From NCBI GenBank assembly GCA_001770015.1, contig MEQB01000030.1, positions 1 to 44,243 of the forward strand: 44,243 nucleotides of DNA, in the 5' to 3' direction. Source of the DNA: Bdellovibrionales bacterium RIFOXYC1_FULL_37_79 (GTDB lineage Bacteria > Bdellovibrionota > Bacteriovoracia > Bacteriovoracales > Bacteriovoracaceae). Position numbers and translations under genes: made by a program. Shown here piece after piece: positions 8,190 through 17,700 of this stretch (positions are counted from its first letter, which is position 1; every line of letters begins with the position of its first letter). Below the pieces are notes generated by a model. It saw nothing but the letters and a program-made list of their open reading frames with translations, did no database searches and was not told the origin of the DNA.

Positions 8190-9392
8190 ATGAATTGGTC
8201 ATTTTTAAACATTTTCCCTGCGGGATGGAAATTTTATCTACAGTTTTTGCTTTTTCCGGTTGCCTGGTTTTTCTGGTCAATTGATGGCGGTGGATATGAA
8301 TTAATTGCCAAGGTATTGTTTTTGTCCTTACCTCTACTATTGCTCTCAGTGGCAGTGGTGGCGACGGTTACCGGGCTTGCTTCAGCGATTTTCAGGCCAT
8401 CTCGGGCCTTCTTTACCGCAACCCTTTTGATCGCTTGGTGGGACGGGGGGAAAGCCGTTTTATTATACTGGTCCGGGATCGTAAAATTTGTCTTTTTTTT
8501 GTTTGGCTGGATATATGGGGCCGTTCGCATAGTTATACTGGGTATTATTCAAACGATCAAAGATGTTATCTTTCTTCCGGCCACCATTATATTTAGGCTT
8601 TTAAAGGGATATGCAGCTCCTGGAATTCCTTGGATAGCGGTGTTTATTACCCTGTTTTGGATCCTTCTTGAATCTGCGGCATTTGCTTTCATTTTAAAAG
8701 GCACCATCATTAATGTTATCTCGGCTTTGGCCAATACGGAAATTTCTGATGCGGTGGCATTGATGGGTGGATTTTTATTTTTATTTATGTTTATAGGTGG
8801 GAGTTTTGCGTGTATGCACGGACTGGTTTTGGCCTTTGAAAATAAAAAATATGGCAACATCATAAAAATGTTGTTTATTGAATTTTTTGTTATGTTTATT
8901 GAGGTCATGTTTTTCTATAGGGAGTTCGTCTCATCACTTGCGCCATTTTTATCGCAAATGACCAATGAGCAGTTTCAAATGAATGTTTATCATATACTTA
9001 TTATTGCGACCATGTCTTGGGTGGGAGTACGTGCTGGAGTCTGGTTCTTTTTTGCCAAGTTTGGCACCCCCACCTTGCTGATGATTATTTCCAGGGAAGG
9101 GTTGCTGGAAAAGGCCGAAAATGGAAAGATCAAGGTGGTCGGAGGTCCGCTTTTATGGATCAAGGAAATTGTTGATGAACTCCAAGGGGAAATTAATTGG
9201 TTTTCTGACAAGGGACGTGAAATTACTGAAGCCTTTGTGTTACCACCTGTGCAAATTTTTGCCTGTATGACCAACTTTGTAATGATTGTTTTGACAGGCA
9301 GAATTCTTTTTTCTTTACCTCTCCACACCCTAAAAGAGATAAAGGATACCAAACAATTACTGGATCAAATCGCCAAAGAGGAGAAAAAGTGA
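8190..9392 (+). CDS. Multi-pass inner-membrane protein of unknown function
   Basis: 400 residues with roughly seven to nine hydrophobic segments. They lie in the first ~130 residues (FYLQFLLFPVAWFFW, VLFLSLPLLLLSVAVV, IVKFVFFLFGWIYGAV), around 147-170, 190-215, 225-240, 265-290 and near 365-380, and are separated by short loops. A cytoplasmic-looking segment (GLLEKAENGKIKVVGGPLLW to GREITEAF, ~300-355) precedes the last membrane segment, and the tail is Lys/Glu-rich. No transporter signature recognised. Its stop overlaps the start of the VWA lipoprotein gene by four bases (GTGA), so the two are translationally coupled and probably act together at the envelope. Confidence 0.75.
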   Translation: MNWSFLNIFPAGWKFYLQFLLFPVAWFFWSIDGGGYELIAKVLFLSLPLLLLSVAVVATVTGLASAIFRPSRAFFTATLLIAWWDGGKAVLLYWSGIVKFVFFLFGWIYGAVRIVILGIIQTIKDVIFLPATIIFRLLKGYAAPGIPWIAVFITLFWILLESAAFAFILKGTIINVISALANTEISDAVALMGGFLFLFMFIGGSFACMHGLVLAFENKKYGNIIKMLFIEFFVMFIEVMFFYREFVSSLAPFLSQMTNEQFQMNVYHILIIATMSWVGVRAGVWFFFAKFGTPTLLMIISREGLLEKAENGKIKVVGGPLLWIKEIVDELQGEINWFSDKGREITEAFVLPPVQIFACMTNFVMIVLTGRILFSLPLHTLKEIKDTKQLLDQIAKEEKK

Positions 9393-10147
9393 ATAGATTA
9401 ATATATATTGTGCTGATATTTTTAACCACTTTTGGTTGTAATGATATTAAGCTAGAGAGCAAGAAAAAAACGGTTAAAAATACGATGTTTATTGGAATCG
9501 ATGTTAGTGGTTCCTATACTGGAACCACTTCATTTAGAGATGGTATTTCTTTTTTATCACACTATATCCATTATCATTTGCTGCAAACCGGGGGACTTAC
9601 CAGACCTACAGATTTATATGTGGGAGGGATTGGTGGTAATGATAAGGAAGATCCCCAGGCTTTTTATCCCATTCATGATTTTGATGGTAGAAGTATTGAG
9701 CAAATCAAAGATAAATTAATGAAAGAATTTGGTAAGCAAAAAGATAATTTGACCGATTTTAATGAATTTTTTGCCAGAGTCAAAACTATCACCAAGCAAA
9801 AAAACTTGGTGCTATCTCCTATTTCTATTGTTTTACTTACGGATGGAGTCGCTGAAATTGCAGCAGGAGTAAAGGATAAAAAAATTATTAAGCAGGCATA
9901 TTCTAAAATTGATGTGTCGCCGCTTGAGTATCTTTCCAACGATGTTTCCATCAGATTGTTATATGTCAGTCCCAGTGTGGGCTCGCACTGGAGGAGTTAT
10001 GTTCCAACTACCCGGATAAAAATCTGGACCGTGGAGAGTGAAGTGATGAAGGGATGGGCCGATCAATTAAGATTGAAAGGAAAAGAGGGATTGTGCCGGT
10101 GGATACGGGATAATGTGGATCTTCGAATTATGAGTAGAGGACACTGA
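9389..10147 (+). CDS. VWA-domain lipoprotein with intact MIDAS core
   Basis: 252 residues from a GTG start that overlaps the upstream stop. The signal peptide ends in a lipobox-like TTFGC (Cys17). The rest is a von Willebrand factor A-like fold: first strand TMFIGIDVSGS with the metal-site residues D38-x-S40-x-S42, and the later strand SIVLLTDG with T151-D152-G153. VWA domains bind partner proteins through a divalent metal. The C-terminal half has the RLLYVSPS strand and a Trp-rich segment. Coupled to the multi-pass membrane protein upstream, it could be its periplasmic sensory or ligand-binding partner (inference). A bidirectional terminator follows. Confidence 0.8.
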   Translation: MNRLIYIVLIFLTTFGCNDIKLESKKKTVKNTMFIGIDVSGSYTGTTSFRDGISFLSHYIHYHLLQTGGLTRPTDLYVGGIGGNDKEDPQAFYPIHDFDGRSIEQIKDKLMKEFGKQKDNLTDFNEFFARVKTITKQKNLVLSPISIVLLTDGVAEIAAGVKDKKIIKQAYSKIDVSPLEYLSNDVSIRLLYVSPSVGSHWRSYVPTTRIKIWTVESEVMKGWADQLRLKGKEGLCRWIRDNVDLRIMSRGH

Positions 10148-10176
10148 TTATGTTGCAAAAATTATCAACGAAATAA

Positions 10177-10204
10177 AAAAGACCCTCTGTTTAGAGGGTC
10201 TTTT
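10177..10204. terminator. Bidirectional terminator between convergent genes
   Basis: A perfect 12-bp stem (AAAAGACCCTCT / AGAGGGTCTTTT) with a GTTT loop, A-rich before and T-rich after, lies between the VWA lipoprotein (+) and the V8-like protease (-). It can serve both directions. Confidence 0.9.
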
Positions 10205-10227
10205 CATTATTTTGGTTTTTTAAAAAA

Positions 10228-11103
10228 CTAGTTTAACATTTCCATCAGTTTTTTAATATTGGTGATACGGGTTACATCTTCGCCTCGGCAACCGTTTTCA
10301 GAACAATAATTGGGAGTGTAGCACTTTCTTGCGCTAAGGTATTGATAGTCAGTTTCTCCTCTGACGAGTATTCCTTCCACAACACCAGTTTCTGCGTTAA
10401 AAACCGCAGAGCCTGAATTTCCCCCGAAGGTATCAAGATTGGATACAAAATATTTAGGGTTCTTAATTGATCTGACCTTTGCTCCATCTGCAATCTTCAC
10501 CGGTAATCCGGTGGGGTGGCCGATCACCACAAGCGGATCTTTGACGGCAATGGCACCTTCGGTTCTGACGGTAAGAGGCAAGCGATCGGTAACTGTTCGG
10601 TCCAGTTCTATGAAAGCGTAATCATCCATGTTTGAATTGTCTAAAACTTGCGCTACTACGGCCTTGCATCCATAGACACTTGAGGCGGGAACGATGTGTG
10701 TGGTGGTGTTTTGGTCTTCAATATTAAAGTCAAATACCCACTTATAACGGTTACAATCGGACAGATTTTTTACGCAATGTCCGGCTGTAACAATATGATT
10801 AGGAGTGACCAAAAAGGCTGAGCAATTGGCTGCCGTAATCTGTTTTTCAAATTTTTCCCCGGGACAAAGTTTCATCTGGGGTCCAAGGAGTGCTCCGGAA
10901 ATTTTGTATTGATTATTTTCAAGCTTAATGTTGTTTGGTCCGATCATTGCCAAAGTGCTTCTGGTAAGCTCAGCATAAAGAGGATTGGTTACTTCAAAAA
11001 GATCCAAACGGTTATCTTTGCCATAAACAACTTTGTCGTTTGAGTAGGTGATCATTGATAGCAAGGTACAAGAAAGTAAGAGGAACATCCGAACTTGTTT
11101 CAT
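10228..11103 (-). CDS. Exported V8/trypsin-like serine endopeptidase
   Basis: A 291-residue S1-fold protease with a signal peptide (MKQVRMFLLLSCTLLSMITYS). The triad is visible: TAGHC with His109, DYAF with Asp161 and GGNSGSAV with Ser230. The GNSGS form and the short IGHPTGLP loop resemble the glutamyl-endopeptidase (V8/S1B) branch more than animal-type trypsin. A ~90-residue pro-region precedes the catalytic domain. Several cysteines (80, 94, 110, 117, 146 and near the C-terminus) suggest disulfides, so it likely acts outside the cytoplasm. The start is supported by AAGGAG just upstream. Monocistronic. Confidence 0.88.
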   Translation of the reverse strand: MKQVRMFLLLSCTLLSMITYSNDKVVYGKDNRLDLFEVTNPLYAELTRSTLAMIGPNNIKLENNQYKISGALLGPQMKLCPGEKFEKQITAANCSAFLVTPNHIVTAGHCVKNLSDCNRYKWVFDFNIEDQNTTTHIVPASSVYGCKAVVAQVLDNSNMDDYAFIELDRTVTDRLPLTVRTEGAIAVKDPLVVIGHPTGLPVKIADGAKVRSIKNPKYFVSNLDTFGGNSGSAVFNAETGVVEGILVRGETDYQYLSARKCYTPNYCSENGCRGEDVTRITNIKKLMEMLN

Positions 11104-11208
11104 AGTATAACTCCTTTTATATTCAGACGAAAGCTTGGTATCCTCAATTCTACGAAGAGCTTTTAAGATTTGTAAATGTGCGAGATTTGAATGTTAGAAA
11201 ATGTATGT

Positions 11209-11718
11209 TTATTTTCTATTCTTCTTGCTATTTTTGGAAGGAGCGGATAGTTGGTACCAATCTTCGCTGGTAATCGGATGAAAATAGTCAGCTTCTTCAA
11301 TCAGGAGTTGGGAGGTGTTTTCAGGAATGGCAGCAACTTCTATGCGAACCCCTTCTGATTTTAAGTGCCGGACTAATTCAATATAGTCGGAATCCCCAGA
11401 CATGATGATAATGGTGTCAACTTTGCTGGATAGCTGGGTGGCCTTGATGGAAAGGGGGATATCTGCGCTTTTATGGCAAGGGACCACTGAGCCGTGATAG
11501 TCGTGATGCAAGCGTTCGGAGAGTTTGGTGGAGATACTTTTTCCTTCTCTAAAATAGATCAGCCGATTTAGTCCTCGATTGTCCAAAAGTTTGGGGATAA
11601 CGGTATCAAAGTTTAACATAGTGGAGGTATTGTTGGTTTTAGTATGAATGCTTCTTTCAATATTATTACCATCAATTAAAATGGCGACTGATTGACTAAT
11701 GCTGACTTCTTTTTTCAT
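11209..11718 (-). CDS. NYN-domain (LabA/DUF88-type) PIN-like protein
   Basis: 169 residues. The start at 11718 is chosen because AGGAAGGA lies 7 bases upstream, whereas an earlier in-frame ATG at 11775 lacks such a site. The NYN fold shows its conserved acidic positions: first-strand ILIDGNN, then VDTIIIMSGDSDYIELVRHLK, and the late GVRIEVAAIP strand followed by LIEEADYFHPI. NYN domains belong to the PIN-like nuclease superfamily, so RNA processing or binding is likely; the exact substrate is unknown. The protein ends with a basic tail (SKNSKKNRK). Cytoplasmic. It is followed about 100 bases later by the end of the protease gene region. Confidence 0.85.
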   Translation of the reverse strand: MKKEVSISQSVAILIDGNNIERSIHTKTNNTSTMLNFDTVIPKLLDNRGLNRLIYFREGKSISTKLSERLHHDYHGSVVPCHKSADIPLSIKATQLSSKVDTIIIMSGDSDYIELVRHLKSEGVRIEVAAIPENTSQLLIEEADYFHPITSEDWYQLSAPSKNSKKNRK

Positions 11719-11793
11719 GAAATAATCCTTCCTCGTTTCCAAGTGCTTTTTTGTTTTAAGTTTACTTGAGATCATGTGTAACGGCCAGAATGA

Positions 11794-14700
11794 TTAAAAG
11801 AATATCTTATGAAATCGCCTGAAGAATAACGGTAATAATAGCAAAATTAATAATTCAAAGCAGGCACTTAGTGAATTAAATGGACGATTTCCCTTATAGA
11901 TGGTGCAGCCTCCACCATTGGAAGCTGCGCTTGATGATCTCTGGTTGGTAATCACTGGATTGGATGCCTTGGAGATCGCCACTTTTAACATGGGGTCACC
12001 CAGCAGGGTCCATGAGTTTACAACTTCTTGATGCTCTCCATTTTGTCCACCGGAATATTTGGCAGTTTTGATGGCATCTCCCAGACGTTGGTCTTTGGCA
12101 GAGACCAATTCCTCGTAAAAGGCGTCTTGGAATGGTCTTTGAGCGTTTGGGGTGGTCAAATTAGTTGATCCCCAGAAGGCGATGGCACCGCCTTTGGCCT
12201 TGAATAATAATTCCTCTCCGAGACCTCGATCACTTTCTTCTTCGTAGGTGAAGAAGGCGTTGAGACAGTTCATCGACACCACCAAAGGCGTGATCGAATT
12301 ATTTAAGGTCTGAATGTCACCAAGTGGTAACACATCCCCGTCGGACCACATATCTTCTGCCCCGTGACCTATGTAGTGAATGATTGCCGATCCATTATTA
12401 AAGGAGTCCATGATTTGGGTATTTACCTGGATATCCGAAAGTTCTGACCTATTAATAAGTGTCACTACTATGGTGGGATGAACCGCTAAGATTTTATTTT
12501 TTAAAGCAAGGGCCTTTTGATTGAATTTTTCACCGGCCTGATCATCATCCACCACGATGAAAATCTTTTTCTTTTGGGTTTCATCCGGCGTTGTAATACC
12601 GGTTTCGTAATCAATAATTTTGGTCATGACATCCGCTATTTGTTTGCTGGTGTTGCCCGGAATTCTTCCTATCGCCATATAGGGAAGTTCATTGGCTCCA
12701 AATGAGACAAACCAGTTGTCACTGGGATAATCAGACCATTTGCCATTTAAGTATTTAACGGGAATGGTGTTTCTTGGTACAGTACTTAAAATTCCTTTGG
12801 GATCATAAGTCGAGTCCCCCAAAAGTAGCACATATTTGGGAGCAGGTCTGGCCCAGTTTTCGTAAGCATATTGCAAGAAAAGTTTGATGTTTTCCGGATC
12901 TTTGCTGCCAAAACCAAACTCATTATAAATATCCTCAACGTCGATCGATTTAATATTATAACCCTCAAAGGTTCGATGGGTGACCAGGGAAGCCGCTCCA
13001 TTTAATAATTCCTTGGTGCCTATATAAATGGCGTCAGCTTGCTCTAAAGTATTTTGGAGTGAACTGCCATTTATAAGATTAAGGGATTGGACGCTCTTGA
13101 TGTTGGAGGCGGTAGTGATAAAAAATTTTCTAGAATTCTTTTGATTAAAGGTTGTAGAGAAGATTCCGCCACCTTCATCTGAAATAGTGTGATTAATGAA
13201 TTTTGAGATATTATCAAGGTTGGTAATATCAAAACCCAGGATTTGGTTGCTGGTGAATCCATCAAGGAAGATATTGGAGTTATAATCATAAAATTCAAAT
13301 TCGATCTGGTCATTTTGAACTATCCAATTCTTGGTGTAGGTGACTCTAAAATAATCAATATCCACAATGTCGTAGTTACCTGCTCCGGTGATATAAGTGC
13401 CTTTGACCTGGAACTGGATTTTATTTTTTCCCGGGACAAAACTGGTTGCCGGAAGTGAGAAGGTCGCCAGATATGGTTCTTCAGTGTAGAAAACGATATT
13501 TTGATTGGTTTCGATACCGTTTAGCCACAAGCTGACATGATGAAGACCATTGGTGACATTACCATTGGGACGCCCCTTTACAAAAGCCTGAATGGAAATA
13601 TTTCCAACTTGTTTTAAGTCGTCGAGGATAATATCTTGAGTAAAGAAGTCAGCTCCGATTACCCCATCTATGGGAGTGTAAAATCGCTGCCAGGAAATTC
13701 TATCGTAATTTTCTCCGTAGGGTGCATCAAAAATGGCAAAATTGTTTTCTTCATAATGTTTGAATACGGTGGGACCCTGTAGAGAGGTCAGATTGCCAGC
13801 ACTCGGATCAACATCCAAACTATTAAAACGTTTTCCATTGCTTGAATCGTAATCAATGGGGATTAAAACCAGATACTGGTAATTATTATAAACGCTCTTT
13901 CTATAGGGGGCAAAAAAGCGGATTTTATCCCCAGATTCGAAGGTAGCACCGGCACTTATTACTTCTATGGGAAGTTCGGTTGATGCGTAGAAGAGTTTAA
14001 ACTTGGCGTGATCTGCTTCATCAAACGGACCCACCAAACCTTGGGTGTTCAATTGATCATAAGTGATTTCATAAAGACCGGTTTCATCAAATCCAATTTT
14101 GAGTCCTCCTGGTGCTGACCATGGACTGTGATTAGAGGGGATGATCTTCCAACTGGTTTGACCATCAAGGAAAATATCAATGATCACTTCGCTTAAAAAG
14201 TAAATATTATTATTTACCGGATTGTATCTGATGGGATAAATAGTTAAAGGAAGAATTTTTCCTGACCCGACTTGGGCATTATAAATATCATCCAGACTTA
14301 AGTGACTGGCCGGCATGAAAGAGTTGGTCGCATAGTAATCACTATCAATGGTATTTTGCTCCACTAAGGTGTTTCCGGATTGAATGAAATCAGGCGCAGG
14401 CCTTATGTCGTAGGGACCAAGAGTTACAATACTTTGAGAGACAATTTCGTAGGATGCGCTAGTAGCGTCGCTGAGTTGGATTAAAATGGTCTTAAATGGC
14501 AGTTCAGCCTGACCAACTTCGGTGGTTAGAGCGTAATCATCGATTAAAAGGTTTTTATAAGGAGCTTCGATGCTATCGGTGGCGGTGAAGGCGGGAATCG
14601 TAATTTTTATTCTGAGAGCATGATTGGTTTCACTCAGCAGGGTTATATTGGGCGCAATCTCTCTTTGATCGGGATAAGGATTGGTGATTGTTGTATCATT

Positions 14701-17700
14701 ATTCGAGGCAGCGGGATCTCCTTGGGTTTCGCTAATGATTTCTCCGTCAAGCGAATCAGGAGCAGACCCATTTAAAAGCAGTGGTATGACAGATACTGGC
14801 CCGTGCCAGGTTCTGGTTCCATTTTGGGCAATATCTTCCAGCATATAGTAGTAGGTTTCGTTGTTAACCACCGCCGTATCGACAAAGTGGTAATCGCCAT
14901 GAAGGGTGGAATCGAGAATATTATTTCTAATGAGGGAGTTGTTAATTTGAATGTAGCCGCTTTCTGGAGCCGATGAACGGTAAACATTAAATCCTTTGTG
15001 CTGAAATTCAAGACCGGTTTTCCATTTTAAAACTACCGCTGCATTATAGCCAGTCGCCGTAAATTCGGTCAGGGTTACCGGAGTATCAGCCGCATCAATA
15101 ATAATATTACAAGCGCTTTGCGTGACTTTGGTTTGCGGATCAAGGCTTGAGCCTCCTGGGAAAAAATTGCCAAACCATTCGGTAAAACGAATGGTCCTAT
15201 TGGAGCATCCGCTAGAATAGGCGAGAGTGTAGTTATCCGAGTCAGAGGGGGCACTATCCCATTGCCAGCCAAAATTCGAAATGGTGGAAGGAAGAGTTCC
15301 TGAAGTATTTAGTTGCAAACCTTTCATGGAAGCGTAGCTTGTAGAAAGTGAGCGTAGTTGTCCACCATCAATGGCGGTAACGTTAGTCGTTCCACCAATA
15401 TTTAATCCACTCGTTCCCAAATGATCAAAGAAAAATCCGACGATATTAAGTGTGCCGCTGGTGGCAGTAAAGTTCCAAGTTCCTGTTCCGCCGCTTACAT
15501 CAATGATGGCCTTGTTGGTGGTGTTTTGAGGAAGTGATTCATTAGGGGCATCTGCTTTAAATGTTCCACCGTTTAGAAGAATACTTTGCCCATTTCCAAT
15601 GTTGAGTTTGCTATTTTGTTTCATGGTAAAAGTAGCACCATTAACTTGAAGACCCGTAGGGAGAGTTAAGACTCCTCCTTCATCGATTCTAAATTCAAAG
15701 TTGTTGGTAGCTCCCAGGGTTAATTGGCTGGTAAGATTGATACTGGTGTTGGAGATATAAACGGTACCTCCGGCGGTTTTATTAAAATTCAGTGAAGTAA
15801 AGGTTGAAGTGTTTCTGATACTTTGATTGGTGGCAACAGTGCCGTTGTCTCTCAACGTAATGGTGCGTGCATTTTGAGTAAGCGTTCCGGTATTTTCAAG
15901 CGAGCCATAAATTTCCAAGGCCCCTCCGGTCATCGTTAAAATTCCGTTTCCAATAACGAGAGATTTACAGGTGGCAGTCCCGGTGCTGATAATGGGATCT
16001 CTAGTTTGGTCATTGATAATACAGTTCAGACTGGCATTTGGAAGTCCTCCATTCCAGTTTCCGGAGGTATTCCAGGCGGTGGTGCTTGCTCCGGTCCATA
16101 TGGTGGTGGTTCCTATGATGGTAGCTGGATCACCTAAGTTTACAAAAGGCGCATAGGATCCATTTATGGCGTAATTCTCGGTGTTGGCGGTGTCGGTGGA
16201 GGCATTGATTCCCACTCCAATTGTTCGGCTATCATCGGCCAGTGAATCCATATCCATTTCAATATAAATGCAAACTTTGGGTGGGGTTATGGCGTGAGCA
16301 GGAATCGTGGCACCGGTAGTGATGGTTAAATCGGCGTAAGCCGGGTAACCAAAAAATGACGGGCTTCCCAGCAGAGTTCCTCCAGTGCTGTTGCAGTCAT
16401 TATCATAGTAAACTCTCATTTGAGCAACGTCATTGGCCTGCGCAGTCCCATCAAGCGTAAATCGGATATAAGTCAGGCGGGTATCGTTGAAGCTTCCTGC
16501 CTGGGTTTGCTGAAAACCAAATCGGCCCATGTTGTACGTCTCACCTTGATTAACGCTAGCTGGTCCAGTTGCCTCTTGGGATAATTGGATAGTGTTGGTC
16601 TGACTCCCCCAACTGACCAGGTAGGTGGGATCATCAGTGAAGCTGTCACCTGACCGGTCTCCATTATATTCGGACATGGAAAGGGTTCCGGCAGCCGCAT
16701 TGGTCTTGATAGCAATGGTGCCCGTGGATGCTGATCCATCTGAATCAAAAATCATGCGATCCAAATTATTGCCGGGAATCTGTTTGTTGAGAATGAGCAG
16801 ATAGGTGTTGTTTCCAACCGGATAAGTGAAAGTTCCGTTTTGCAGATGATAGGTGGCATCGATAGTTGCACCTGAATTGATGGTAAGTCCGCTGCTGCCG
16901 AGGTTGCTAATTGAATAATACTGGGCCTTGATTGTACCGTTGATCGTTATGGTGTAACTATTTACGGTACTGACGGAGGTTATTTCGGCTGTTTGTGAAG
17001 TAGTACCGATAAGTTCCAAGGTTCCTGCAGCTCCCACCGTTAAAGTTCTCCCATTTGAAAGCGTTAAGCTGCCACCTGGTTGAATTTTCAAAGTACCGCC
17101 GTTTACGGTAACATTTCCACCGACGGTCAATTTCACTCCAGAACTGATCGTAAATGTTCCTGCGGTTAAAGTGAAAGAGCCATCGATTTGCCAATGGTTA
17201 TTGAGCGAAACGATGCCCCCGGTTTTGTTTACCACTAAATTACCAGGAAAATTGGTGCTGGCGTTAATACTTTGATTGGAACCACCTCTAAACGAGATTG
17301 AGCCGTTCGTTGCCTGGGTGAAGATATAACTAAGTCCGATATTTAAAGCGCCATAGATGCTAAAAACCGTGGTTCTGTTTTGCCAACTCATTTTACCAGA
17401 ATTGGGCAAAGTGGCATTTTGACAAGGTCTCTCCGTGATGTCAGGGAAGTATGGAAAGGAGTACGCCGGACCTATTTGGCAATCGGTGGTGGCAGTGGGA
17501 AGAGTATTGTTTTGCCAATCATGGGTACTGGCGTAGCTGGCGCCACTAACCGGATCCCCATTTCCTCCGTGCCAGATGCGAACTATACTACCTGTTATTT
17601 CTGCTGACTGGGCAGTTACGGGAGGAGATCCTGAAACAGACCATGAATAATTTTCTGAATTGGAAACATCGTTGGTTCCCGCAATACTGATGGCCAGTGT

